This document shows, one piece after another, positions 28,816 to 38,014 of a DNA stretch of 64,000 nucleotides; positions within the stretch are counted from its first letter, which is position 1, and each line of letters opens with the position of its first letter. Source of the stretch: Alginatibacterium sediminis (lineage in GTDB: Bacteria > Pseudomonadota > Gammaproteobacteria > Enterobacterales > Celerinatantimonadaceae). The notes below the pieces were generated by a model that saw nothing but the letters and a program-made list of their open reading frames with translations, ran no database searches and was not told the DNA's origin. Position numbers and translations under genes: made by a program. The stretch is taken from positions 62,001 to 126,000 of the forward strand of contig NZ_RAQO01000001.1 of assembly GCF_003610775.1 (NCBI RefSeq), given 5' to 3'.

Positions 28816-29553
28816 CTAAAACCTCTCAACATTCATAAAAAGTTCTTTTTGTTTCTTTTTAAAATTACTCAAAACATAAATTCGATACAGGTTTTTAAAT
28901 AGACTTTTGGTACTAAGGTATACGCCAGACTTTTCTTGACTAATGCCGCTATCAAACAAACCACTTTTGCTGCCTTGCTTCACTAAAGATGGTTCGGCCC
29001 AAAAAAGATTGAATCCTATAGAGCATCGCTCATTACCGATAAAACCATCTATCGGTGCGGTAACCTTTTTTGACTCAATATACTCCGTGCAAGCTTTTGC
29101 GAAGGTGTAATCATATAAAATGCCACCACAAAGTTTGTTAACTTTACACGGATATATCAACTTGCCTGGTTTTCGAAACGAAAATGGGACTGCGTTAGAA
29201 GCTTGCTCAATATTCACGAAGTAATTCTTTTCCGCAGTAAGTTGCTCAGTAATACGTTGCAGTTTTTCGCTAAAGTCTTTTACAAGTAGGGCATCATCCT
29301 CGAGCACCAATGCGTATGGTAGGCCGCGATCCACTACCATTTTCATGGCCAAATAGTGCTTGTAAAAACAAGAACGTTGCGCCCAACTCAAGGATTCGGA
29401 AAAAAAGCTTTCAGATACCTTAGACTTAACAAAATCGATATCACCATCTAAAACATATTCAAAATTACGAACTCCCATAGCAGGCAAATGCGTATCTATA
29501 TGTTGGCGTCTCGCTTCAAAGCCTTTACTCACATGAATAATAAAAGTATGCAT
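28816..29553 (-). CDS. Glycosyltransferase family 25 (LPS glycosyltransferase)
   Basis: The 245-residue GT25 protein starts HTFIIHVSKGFEARRQHIDTHL and has the characteristic SCFYKHYLAMKMVVDRGLPY and LVLEDDALLV with the metal-binding EDD, as in Haemophilus Lex2/Lgt-type galactosyl or glucosyl transferases. The ATG at 29553 is one codon after a TTG. It is clearly related to the product of 31675-32427. It lies in the outer-core operon between GT90 and a GT-A gene. Confidence 0.85.
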   Translation of the reverse strand: MHTFIIHVSKGFEARRQHIDTHLPAMGVRNFEYVLDGDIDFVKSKVSESFFSESLSWAQRSCFYKHYLAMKMVVDRGLPYALVLEDDALLVKDFSEKLQRITEQLTAEKNYFVNIEQASNAVPFSFRKPGKLIYPCKVNKLCGGILYDYTFAKACTEYIESKKVTAPIDGFIGNERCSIGFNLFWAEPSLVKQGSKSGLFDSGISQEKSGVYLSTKSLFKNLYRIYVLSNFKKKQKELFMNVERF

Positions 29554-29562
29554 CAATTATAC

Positions 29563-30480
29563 CTATACCTGCCCAGTTAGCTCAAAATAGCGCTCTAAGG
29601 TTTTAATGCAGATGAAGTCTTCTAAGTCGCTATTTAAAAATGCGCTAACATGATCATGTGCGTTTTGAATAATGGTTTGAGCTTCATCTGTATTTTGAAT
29701 ATAGAACTCAACTTTTTCATCCAAATCTGAATAGTCATCCATTATTTCTACATAGTGCTGGCCAGCAACTAAACTGCCTTCCATAAACCACGTTTCAAAT
29801 TTCATTTTCGGACAAAACACTAGCGAATTAGAGGACATCACCCACTTTAGATTTGAAGCAACGTCATTGCCTTCTAAGCAAAGGATAAACTTATAGCCCA
29901 ACTGCTCTTTGATGGACATAAAAGGCTTTTTCCATCCCCTTTGACTACCCTCAGGGTTCGTCTGCCCTGCATCAACTAAGGGATTATTAAAATGTGCTTC
30001 CAGAAATTGTTCTCGATGAACTTGCGTTACAGCCCCTCTAAAAACTAACTTATTCTGCTTATCTAGAAACGGAAGTGTATCTTTTACAAATTTAAAATGT
30101 CGGCGCTTATCAAGTTTAAATAGAACCGAAGTTTCATCTTTTCGATTTATGGGTCGAGCCTTAAACAAGGTCAAAGACTTTTCTTTATGAGTTTCATCTC
30201 CAAAGTAATACTTAAATCGCTTACTTTTAGGGAAATAGTGTAAGAACTCCTGCAGATCAAAAAAATAGGATGTGAAGCCCTTACGTCGATAGTTAGCTAT
30301 TTGGGTTCCCTCTCCATCTATAGCCTGTCTACTAACGCCTTTTACATAGTAATCAACTCTTTGAGTTACATACTCAGATTTTTGTGCAAAGGTTCGCTCC
30401 AGCAGCAAATAGCGTCGATTGTATAGCCACTTAGGTTGTAAATTTAGAACTAAATGCTTTGCGTAATAGAGTAGTTTCAT
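29563..30480 (-). CDS. GT90-family glycosyltransferase
   Basis: The 305-residue product shows the GT90 (CAP10/lipopolysaccharide-modifying) layout, with VFRGAVTQVHREQFLEA, the EQLGYKFILCLEGNDVASNLKWVM donor-binding stretch and the GQHYVEIMDDYSDL region. Bacterial GT90 enzymes add xylose, glucose or similar sugars to LPS or capsule. It overlaps the ligase-like gene by 4 bases. Donor sugar unknown. Confidence 0.75.
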   Translation of the reverse strand: MKLLYYAKHLVLNLQPKWLYNRRYLLLERTFAQKSEYVTQRVDYYVKGVSRQAIDGEGTQIANYRRKGFTSYFFDLQEFLHYFPKSKRFKYYFGDETHKEKSLTLFKARPINRKDETSVLFKLDKRRHFKFVKDTLPFLDKQNKLVFRGAVTQVHREQFLEAHFNNPLVDAGQTNPEGSQRGWKKPFMSIKEQLGYKFILCLEGNDVASNLKWVMSSNSLVFCPKMKFETWFMEGSLVAGQHYVEIMDDYSDLDEKVEFYIQNTDEAQTIIQNAHDHVSAFLNSDLEDFICIKTLERYFELTGQV

Positions 30481-31694
30481 TCTGTTTTATTCTGCACAAA
30501 GGTTAATAAACAAAAACCAATTAATAAAAAATACATGACAACGCACTGCGCATTGATAAATGGGAAATCAGAAACGTTACAAACAGCTAGAAATGTACAT
30601 AATGCCAATACAGCGCCAATATCTTTATTTCCATTGTTTTTTATGATAGCTAAGGGAGATATCAATACCATTAAAAATACAATTAAACCAACAACCCCAT
30701 TTCGAACAAGATAGTCAAGATATCCATTATGTAATGTCATACGAGCATAACGGTGAACGCTTGGAGAAATCAGAGATTCTGAAAGCATCTGATCTAGAGT
30801 CCTGTCGATACCATCTTTACCTATCCCTATAATAGGAGCTTGTTTAAAAATTTGATAACCCGTTTTATACATTGACAGCCTTATCCCGATGGATCCTTTG
30901 AAATTGCCATCCTGTATTGACTTAACTTCAGAAAGCGTGGCGCCAATTCTATTGTTTATTGAAGGTACTTGTACGATCACAGCAACCACAGTAATAAAGG
31001 AAAGAACTATGATCGCTTTATATTTAAGGGCGGATGTATTAGTAATGACGATATATAACACAAAGACAACACTCACAAACGACAATGCGAGTATGGGCCC
31101 CCTGGACTGGCTATTTATCAAAGCAATAATAAGAGCGATAATGGCCGTTATACATCTGAATTTCTGTTCAACAGTCAGCTTATATTTGTATACAACAGAA
31201 GAAGTCATAATAATACAAAGCCCAATATTCGTTGCAAAAGGAACAGCGTTTACAGGCCACGCTCCTCTGTTTGTAACTTCAATAGTTGTGAAATAGTACG
31301 TTAGAGCACAAGAACTAATTGCATAAAATAGAATGAACCAACTATAGTTATTAGTATTGAAAAATGTTCTTGGCGTTAAAATTAACAGCAAAAATACAGC
31401 AACTAAACCTCTTAGCTCCCGGGAACTATGCCCGTATGTTAAGTAGGATATGCTTACCAATACGATTAAACATGCGATAAGTTGCAACCATCTATCCGCA
31501 AGAAACTCTTTAAATTCATTTTTAGCTCTATTCCCCAATAGTGACCAAATAAGAATAGGAATTAATGCAATAAGAAGCCGCATTTCTCCATCACCATCCC
31601 ACTGAAATCCAGTTGCAAGCCAAATGAAAGGTATAGCAACGAACAATACTTCGAGAAAGGGTTTGTAATTACTTTTATTTATATTCATTAACAT
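30477..31694 (-). CDS. O-antigen ligase / polymerase-like membrane protein (Wzy_C / WaaL family)
   Basis: The 405-residue protein has about ten hydrophobic segments and the WaaL/Wzy_C signatures NSQSRGPILALSF (Arg in the ligase arch) and LHNGYLDYLVRNGVVG with the conserved His. WaaL joins the undecaprenyl-linked O-antigen to the core at the periplasmic face. With no O-antigen synthesis genes in the window it could also be a ligase for another polymer. It overlaps GT25 upstream by 20 bases and GT90 downstream by 4. The gene looks AT-rich compared with housekeeping genes. Confidence 0.78.
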   Translation of the reverse strand: MLMNINKSNYKPFLEVLFVAIPFIWLATGFQWDGDGEMRLLIALIPILIWSLLGNRAKNEFKEFLADRWLQLIACLIVLVSISYLTYGHSSRELRGLVAVFLLLILTPRTFFNTNNYSWFILFYAISSCALTYYFTTIEVTNRGAWPVNAVPFATNIGLCIIMTSSVVYKYKLTVEQKFRCITAIIALIIALINSQSRGPILALSFVSVVFVLYIVITNTSALKYKAIIVLSFITVVAVIVQVPSINNRIGATLSEVKSIQDGNFKGSIGIRLSMYKTGYQIFKQAPIIGIGKDGIDRTLDQMLSESLISPSVHRYARMTLHNGYLDYLVRNGVVGLIVFLMVLISPLAIIKNNGNKDIGAVLALCTFLAVCNVSDFPFINAQCVVMYFLLIGFCLLTFVQNKTE

Positions 31695-32427
31695 TTCTAA
31701 ATAGATGGGTCACTCGACGATTCACATGGCACCAAACTAACAACCGATACCTCCGTTTTATTCTACTTTTAAAAATTTCTATTTTTGATGGCAACTTTCC
31801 ATCAATCGAACTAGCAAAGGTTCCATCCTTGCTGCCTTGATCGACTAAACACGGTTCCGTCCAATATAGGTTATAATTGAGCTTGTTTTTCATATCTCCG
31901 TGGAAAGTGTCAATAGGTATAGTGGCACCATTAAGCTCTACATCTTTAGTAATTTTTTCTGCAACCTTTCTGTGGATAATGTATCCCCCAGTTAGTTTCG
32001 AATAGTTAACAGGGTATATATAATTGCGAAACTTCCGATAATAAAATGGTACACAAAGTTCAGCTCGCTCTACATTTATTAAGTAATTAGTTTTATGTTC
32101 TATTTCCGTTAAAATATTGTTTATATTCCTTGGGAAGTTTCTTGCCAATATAACGTCATCTTCGAGAATCAAAGCGAATTCTATATTTCTACGCTCCATC
32201 TCCTTATATGCTAGGTAGTGTTTGTAAAAACAAGATTGCTCCGCTTTTGTTCTTGAAGATCGACTAAATAGCTGCTTCCCGACTGGGCTATCAAGATCTT
32301 TGATGTCACCATCCAATATATACTCATAGTTAGAAATACCATTTTTAGGCAGCTCTCTGTCTATGTGTTCTTTCCGCTCATTGTAACCTTCTGATACGTG
32401 TATAACGAAAACAGTATAGCTATTCAT
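31675..32427 (-). CDS. Glycosyltransferase family 25, first gene of the outer-core operon
   Basis: A 250-residue GT25 protein closely parallel to the one at 28816-29553: VFVIHVSEGYNERKEHIDREL, SCFYKHYLAYKEMERRNIEF and LILEDDVILARNFP are matching blocks, including the EDD metal site. The two may come from duplication. It heads the operon, with about 150 bases to the divergent GGDEF/EAL gene. A GTG one codon earlier is also possible. Sugar specificity unknown. Confidence 0.83.
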   Translation of the reverse strand: MNSYTVFVIHVSEGYNERKEHIDRELPKNGISNYEYILDGDIKDLDSPVGKQLFSRSSRTKAEQSCFYKHYLAYKEMERRNIEFALILEDDVILARNFPRNINNILTEIEHKTNYLINVERAELCVPFYYRKFRNYIYPVNYSKLTGGYIIHRKVAEKITKDVELNGATIPIDTFHGDMKNKLNYNLYWTEPCLVDQGSKDGTFASSIDGKLPSKIEIFKSRIKRRYRLLVWCHVNRRVTHLFRNVNEYK

Positions 32428-32581
32428 CACCTATTCATACTCCAAACCCCAACAAACCATCGATGAAAATAACGCCGCTAGCCAAATACGCAGATCTAAC
32501 ACCGACTAGGAGTGATTTTTCTTTCCTACACTTCACAAAATGTTACCTTAATAGTACGAGCCAAAAATTTAATCACAGCCA

Positions 32582-35500
32582 ATGTTGAAAAGATTTTTCC
32601 TAGTATTTTTGACCAGCATTATATTTACAGAGGGTCGAGCCTTAGCATTACAGCCACAATCTTACCGCATTTTGGTTGTTGATTCTTACCCTAGCTCGAT
32701 GCAGTGGAGCCACGACTACACTGAGCAATTTCGCTCAGCTCTTAGCGACCGCGATATTTGGGTGCGTTATTTCCCATATCAACGGATGGACAGCCGAAAA
32801 GCACGGCTAAGTCTTTCGCAAAATCAACTGCTCGAAGAAACCTTATTCTACTATCAATTTGATTTAATTGTTACGCTCGGTGCTGAAGCGCTTCATTCAG
32901 TCAATAAGCTCACACATCTGGGCAATGTGACGACTCCTGTTATTGCAACTGGTGCCAATCTAAATGCTTATATCGGGCTAGGAGCGCAAAACCTCGCAGG
33001 ACTTTCTGAAGATCTAAATCTAGCTCCATTGCTTAGCAGCATTAAACAATTACATCCAAATTTAGGCACAGTTCATTTGGTTGTAAATGATAGTTTGCAA
33101 CTAAAAAATATGTCCACTCGATTTCTCGACATAAGCAGGTCTTTAAACATCGAAACTGATATTTTCATCGATGAACCTGATTCAAACTTATTGCAGTGGC
33201 TAGACTCACTTACCGATAACGATGTCATTTTACTTGCGGCTGATAATATCAGCGCACGCTTACAAAGCGTAAAGGATCAAAGCTATAGTATTTGGCAGCA
33301 ACAACTGGACTACCCGGTTTACTCCTTGTGGGAATACCCTTTAGGAAATGGGGCTCTGGCAAGCTATCGTCAACCTGCTGGGCCTTTCGCTTTCGAGACG
33401 GCAAAGCTGGTACGTCGATTAATCGACGGGGAATCTATCAGTCAATTTGGCATAAAGAACAGCCGAACTCAGCAATTAGTCTTCGATGAGAATCAGCTCA
33501 GTCGTTTTGGGTTAAACAAGGCAGATCTCCCGCAAAACAGCATTTTACTTAACAGCGGAAATCGACAACAGATTCCGGTATTGTTCTTCATACTTATCAG
33601 TTTAGCGCTTGCCTCAGCTGCTGTATTGCTCATCCTACGGGTTTCACCAAAACGTATTGAACTGCGAGGCATCAAGCAACAACAGGCCCTAAACTCAAAG
33701 TTGGCCGCAAGTTCAAAGATTCAGCGTCTCGTTGTTGATCAAGAGCTATTGATCGATAGTATCGAGAACAATCTTGGCACCGGCCTCCCACTGTCTCCCC
33801 GTACTCGTACAAATACCTATTTGTCCTTCGCCAGCGACAATAGTCAACGTTGTGTCGAACTCATTTCCAAAGCCTTACTTCGCTGTGAACCCAATGTGAA
33901 TCAGCAGTTACTGTTGTATTTTAATAACCAGAGTAATAGCGAACAAAGCTCGGTCGTAGTGACAATTTCAAAACTAGAACCCGCTGAAGAGGGACGTTAC
34001 CTGATTGAGGCGATCAGCGTTGGTCGATTAGCTCAGGAGTATCAGCAACTGCTGCGCTCAGAAAAGCGTTATCGAAGTTTGTTTGAACGCAGTCCTTGGC
34101 CACTACTTGCGGTCAATCGTCTTGGGGTTGTTCGCAGTTCCAACCAAGCGGCTGCAGATTTTTTTACATACAAGAGCCCTGAACAACTTAACTTATCCCA
34201 ACTCAATGGTTTCTATCGTAATACTGAAGACCGAATAGAATTAAAACGGCTTCTACAGAACACGCAAACCGACTCAACGTTTATTACCCGAGAAGTACAA
34301 TATCAAATTGCTAAGCAAAGCCACTTGGTCAAAGAATCTATTAATTTCGTGGCTGAACAAAACCTATTTCATGTGGTTATTGAAGATATTACTGATATCC
34401 GAGCTCAGCAATCTGAAATCGAATTTTATGCCTACTTTGATGAGCTAACCCAACTGTACAACCGTGGCTACTTCGAGCGTTATTTTAAACATTTGGAGAC
34501 CAATGCAGACGCCCATACCGAATTCGCTTTAGTGCTAGTAGATCTTGACCAGTTTAAAACTATTAATGATAGCTTTGGACACCACGCAGGTAATACCGTA
34601 CTAACACTTGTCGCAAAACTCCTTAAGAAGTTGACCCCTAAGAACTGTCAGCTCGCTCGTATCGGCGGTGATGAGTTTGCAATTCTATGGCCTGAGTCTT
34701 CAGAAGAACAACTGCTAAGTTTTGTCGAACAAATTATTCAAAGCATTAGCCATGAACAAATAGTGTTTGATGCAAATATAGTTGAGATCAGTTGCAGTAT
34801 TGGCATCAGTAGGTGCTTGAAGGAATTAGGCTCATTTCAGCTCGCAATGGCGCAAGCCCAAAGTGCTTCAGCATTAGCTAAAAAGCATGGAGGCCGACGT
34901 TATCAGTTTTTCGAACAATCCAACCAAAGCTTTTTGAAACAACAAGGGCAAAGCCAGTGGGTTGCAAGAATCCAAGCAGCGCTGCGTGAAAACCGATTTG
35001 TATTATATGCTCAGCAAATTGTTCCCTTAGACCCAAATCGCCAACACGCTTTGCACTATGAAGTTCTAGTACGGTTGATCGATGAGAGCGGCCAAGTTAT
35101 TGCGCCGGGAGCGTTTATGGAGGCCGCAGAAAATTATCGCCTGATGGAATCTCTCGATCGCATGATTGTTAACAAAACTCTTTTATGGCTCGAAGAAAAT
35201 CCGGCTCACCTGGCTAGGCTCTCCAATTGCTCTATTAACCTAAGTGGTCAATCGCTGAGTAACCCCGAGTTTGTCGATTGGCTATTAGAAGTCCTTGAAC
35301 AAAGTAAGCTTCCTTTAAGCAAGTTGTGTTTTGAGACAACTGAAACCGTCGCCATATCTAATTTAGACCTCGCTACGCAATTATTTGATCGCTTGCGTAA
35401 CCTTGGCTGTAAAGTTGCGCTCGATGATTTTGGCTCGGGGCTGTCTTCGTTTGCCTACTTCAAGAAACTCCCAATTGATTATCTAAAAATTGATGGCATC

Positions 35501-35707
35501 TTTATCCGAGACTTAGCCCATGACACACAAGATGAGGCAATCGTGCGCAGTATCAATCAGTTAGCACAAGTTACCGGTAAAGAGACAGTGGCTGAGTTTG
35601 TTGAAAACGAAGCAATCGCGATAAAACTACGAGAAATAGGCGTAACCTTTGCGCAAGGCTATCATTTCTCTAAACCAGCACCGCTTGAAATGCTGGTTAT
35701 ACAATAA
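32582..35707 (+). CDS. GGDEF-EAL cyclic-di-GMP protein with periplasmic ABC-type sensor domain
   Basis: The 1041-residue protein has an N-terminal signal, a periplasmic domain (about 30-320) resembling the ABC substrate-binding sensor type, a membrane helix near 331-353 and a linker. A PAS domain at about 495-600, a GGDEF domain with intact IGGDEF near 695 and an EAL domain follow. The EAL domain reads EVL instead of EAL but keeps Asn (CSINLSG), the ETTE motif, DDFGSG, KIDG and the late Glu and Gln of AEFVEN and AQGY, so it may still hydrolyse c-di-GMP. Which activity dominates cannot be read. Confidence 0.92.
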   Translation: MLKRFFLVFLTSIIFTEGRALALQPQSYRILVVDSYPSSMQWSHDYTEQFRSALSDRDIWVRYFPYQRMDSRKARLSLSQNQLLEETLFYYQFDLIVTLGAEALHSVNKLTHLGNVTTPVIATGANLNAYIGLGAQNLAGLSEDLNLAPLLSSIKQLHPNLGTVHLVVNDSLQLKNMSTRFLDISRSLNIETDIFIDEPDSNLLQWLDSLTDNDVILLAADNISARLQSVKDQSYSIWQQQLDYPVYSLWEYPLGNGALASYRQPAGPFAFETAKLVRRLIDGESISQFGIKNSRTQQLVFDENQLSRFGLNKADLPQNSILLNSGNRQQIPVLFFILISLALASAAVLLILRVSPKRIELRGIKQQQALNSKLAASSKIQRLVVDQELLIDSIENNLGTGLPLSPRTRTNTYLSFASDNSQRCVELISKALLRCEPNVNQQLLLYFNNQSNSEQSSVVVTISKLEPAEEGRYLIEAISVGRLAQEYQQLLRSEKRYRSLFERSPWPLLAVNRLGVVRSSNQAAADFFTYKSPEQLNLSQLNGFYRNTEDRIELKRLLQNTQTDSTFITREVQYQIAKQSHLVKESINFVAEQNLFHVVIEDITDIRAQQSEIEFYAYFDELTQLYNRGYFERYFKHLETNADAHTEFALVLVDLDQFKTINDSFGHHAGNTVLTLVAKLLKKLTPKNCQLARIGGDEFAILWPESSEEQLLSFVEQIIQSISHEQIVFDANIVEISCSIGISRCLKELGSFQLAMAQAQSASALAKKHGGRRYQFFEQSNQSFLKQQGQSQWVARIQAALRENRFVLYAQQIVPLDPNRQHALHYEVLVRLIDESGQVIAPGAFMEAAENYRLMESLDRMIVNKTLLWLEENPAHLARLSNCSINLSGQSLSNPEFVDWLLEVLEQSKLPLSKLCFETTETVAISNLDLATQLFDRLRNLGCKVALDDFGSGLSSFAYFKKLPIDYLKIDGIFIRDLAHDTQDEAIVRSINQLAQVTGKETVAEFVENEAIAIKLREIGVTFAQGYHFSKPAPLEMLVIQ

Positions 35708-35728
35708 CAACGCTTGGACACTCACTAA

Positions 35729-36493
35729 ATGACGACAACAGCATTATATTGCTCAACGACATCTCAATTGGGCTTAGCTGCTGATATTTGCAGTCGTTAT
35801 AACTTGGAGCTCAATCCAAGTTCGCAAGATACCAGCCAATTCTTCCTTTCACTAGATCAAGATGGCCTTGGTTTGCACTGGCGAGAAGAGCCAAAAATCA
35901 AGCCATTGCGCGTCGATTTTACGCAAGGAAAAACAGCACATCGTAGAAAGTTTGGGGGGAGCGAAGCTATTGCAAGGGCAGTGGCTTACTCAAAAGCGTG
36001 CCCGCCTTCAGTCATAGATGCAACAGCCGGTTTAGGTCGCGATGCTTTCGTACTTGCAAGCCTCGGTTGTAAGGTTACCTTACTAGAGCGCTCACCAATT
36101 GTGGCAGCCTTGCTAGAAGATGGACTTAGACGTGCTGCTTATGACCCAGACATTGGCGCATGGGTCGGCGAACGCATGCACCTGATCCATACCAAACACT
36201 TATCAGAGCTGAAAAACTATAAAGCCGACGTAGTGTACTTAGATCCTATGTACCCAGAAAAAAAGAAAAAAGCCCAAATCAAAAAAGAAATGCGGATTTT
36301 TCAACTATTAGTTGGAAAGGACTTAGACGCAGATATGCTATTACCTTTTGCTTTGCAAAGTGCAGCTAAGCGTGTGGTTGTGAAACGGCCTGATTATGCG
36401 CCATTCTTAAACCAGCACAAAACCTCCACATTTGTTCCAACCAAAAGTCATCGTTTTGATATTTATTCAACAATATCAGCTGACAAGACTTAA
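35729..36493 (+). CDS. rsmJ: 16S rRNA m2G1516 methyltransferase
   Basis: RsmJ methylates G1516 of 16S rRNA using SAM. The 254-residue product (E. coli YhiQ 250) has KFGGSEAIARAVAYSK, the SAM motif DATAGLGRDAFVLASLGCKV and the YLDPMYPEKKKKA catalytic stretch, all diagnostic. It starts 21 bases after the GGDEF/EAL gene and may be co-transcribed. Confidence 0.95.
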   Translation: MTTTALYCSTTSQLGLAADICSRYNLELNPSSQDTSQFFLSLDQDGLGLHWREEPKIKPLRVDFTQGKTAHRRKFGGSEAIARAVAYSKACPPSVIDATAGLGRDAFVLASLGCKVTLLERSPIVAALLEDGLRRAAYDPDIGAWVGERMHLIHTKHLSELKNYKADVVYLDPMYPEKKKKAQIKKEMRIFQLLVGKDLDADMLLPFALQSAAKRVVVKRPDYAPFLNQHKTSTFVPTKSHRFDIYSTISADKT

Positions 36494-36682
36494 ATTTTTG
36501 TTTTGTCGAATGTAACAAAGCGGAAACAGTGAGCTTGATCTTATTTCTAGACACTTACAAAGCAATATCCGTGAAAGCGCTTGCAAAGAAATCAGGCTGT
36601 CGATAATCTCTAAATATCGCTGCAAGATAAGCAGTGGTATGGAAAGAGATAACATCTGACCTTTGTTGACCGACAAAACTAT

Positions 36683-36711
36683 AAAAAACCCTTCACTGAA
36701 GGGTTTTTTTT
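36683..36711. terminator. Bidirectional terminator between rsmJ and fabV
   Basis: AAAAAACCCTTCA / TGAAGGGTTTTTTTT forms a stem with A and T runs on both sides, so it can stop transcription from either direction. The about 190 bases between rsmJ and this hairpin hold no recognisable gene. Confidence 0.88.
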
Positions 36712-36745
36712 GGCTCAAATTTTCTAATCGAATTGAATTCTTAAA

Positions 36746-37936
36746 TTATGGTCTAAGTTGGGCTAACCATTGGCTATCAAGTTCACTTGAGTAATCGATA
36801 TGCTCAAATCCAAAACCATTAAGCTGTAAAAAGCTTTGCTTATAGCCTTGATAATCTAGTCGCTGCTTGAAGTTTTCAGGGCTTAGTCCGTCAAGCTGCT
36901 TATTAACCTGAGCCTGCACATCTTCTCGTAACTCCCAATCGTCAATGCGCAAACAGCCTTCATCATCTAATTGCGCTTCACCACTTTTCGGAAATAAATG
37001 CTCACTCAATAAACGATAGGCTTGCTGTATGGTTTCTTCGTGCAGTTCTTTATGTTTCATGACGTCATAAAGGGCGGCAATATAAGGAGACATTACCGGA
37101 ATAAAAACGCTGGCTTTAGTAACTAAAGCCTTAGCAACACATGGCATCGCTTGAATACTTAAGTCTCTAAATTTTGTATTGATAAGACCCGCGTGTAAGT
37201 GAAGATTTTGCTTGGCAAAACCGATACTACCGTCTCTGTATATCGGCGCGGTCAACTCCGGTCCGATATAGGAAAAAGCTAAGGTTTTACAGCCCGAGTT
37301 CAATAAATCAGCGTTAGCCAGTACCTCAATCCACTGCAACCACGGCTCCCCACCCATTACTTTGGCCGTCGCTTCAAGTTCATCTTGGGACGCAGGGCCA
37401 ACTTGGTCAGGAGTCAAACTATCAGTTTCTAAATTTAAGGAATATCCATGCATGGTTTGCTCGGCGGTTTTTAAGCACGAGAACCATGTTTGCTCGCCAT
37501 CTATTCGTTTGCCGCTGGCGAGCGAGTAGATGACTAAATCTATTTTTCCAGCATAGTTAGCTTTAAAGTAATCAACGGTTGATTGCATAGTCTCGAGACT
37601 AAAAGCATCTGCAATTATATTGTCGCTGCGCAAGCCCAATGCTTCAGCCTGTTGCTTTGCAAAGACATTGTTGTACCAACCTGCACTACCCATACCTTTT
37701 TCTGATGGACCTCGCTCCATCGAAACCGATAAGCTATTGGAATGGCAACTTTGAGTCAAAGCCACCCGACTAGCGAGACCAAAGCCTGACGACCCACCAA
37801 TAATAAGCACATTTTTAATCGTTTGGAGCTTCGGCAAACTGTTTATGTAATCAACTTGCTGCTGAACATAGGCTTGGCAGCCTACTGGATGACAGTTGCG
37901 AGCAACATTACCCGACAAAAGGGGGGAAATAGACAT
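36746..37936 (-). CDS. fabV: Enoyl-ACP reductase FabV
   Basis: FabV reduces trans-2-enoyl-ACP in the last step of fatty-acid elongation and is much less sensitive to triclosan than FabI. The ATG at 37936 has GGAGAG 5 bases upstream and gives 396 residues, the usual length. It has the NADH motif VLIIGGSSGFGLASR, GSAGWYNN, the YSLASGKR stretch and the catalytic Y-x8-K pair in IYRDGSIGFAK. It is the first gene after the terminator on the minus strand. Confidence 0.94.
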   Translation of the reverse strand: MSISPLLSGNVARNCHPVGCQAYVQQQVDYINSLPKLQTIKNVLIIGGSSGFGLASRVALTQSCHSNSLSVSMERGPSEKGMGSAGWYNNVFAKQQAEALGLRSDNIIADAFSLETMQSTVDYFKANYAGKIDLVIYSLASGKRIDGEQTWFSCLKTAEQTMHGYSLNLETDSLTPDQVGPASQDELEATAKVMGGEPWLQWIEVLANADLLNSGCKTLAFSYIGPELTAPIYRDGSIGFAKQNLHLHAGLINTKFRDLSIQAMPCVAKALVTKASVFIPVMSPYIAALYDVMKHKELHEETIQQAYRLLSEHLFPKSGEAQLDDEGCLRIDDWELREDVQAQVNKQLDGLSPENFKQRLDYQGYKQSFLQLNGFGFEHIDYSSELDSQWLAQLRP

Positions 37937-38014
37937 CAGACTCTCCAAAATAAAGAATCTGATTATTGTACTTGGGTAGCTTTCACTACCCAACGCTTTC
38001 TTTATCGAAATTCA

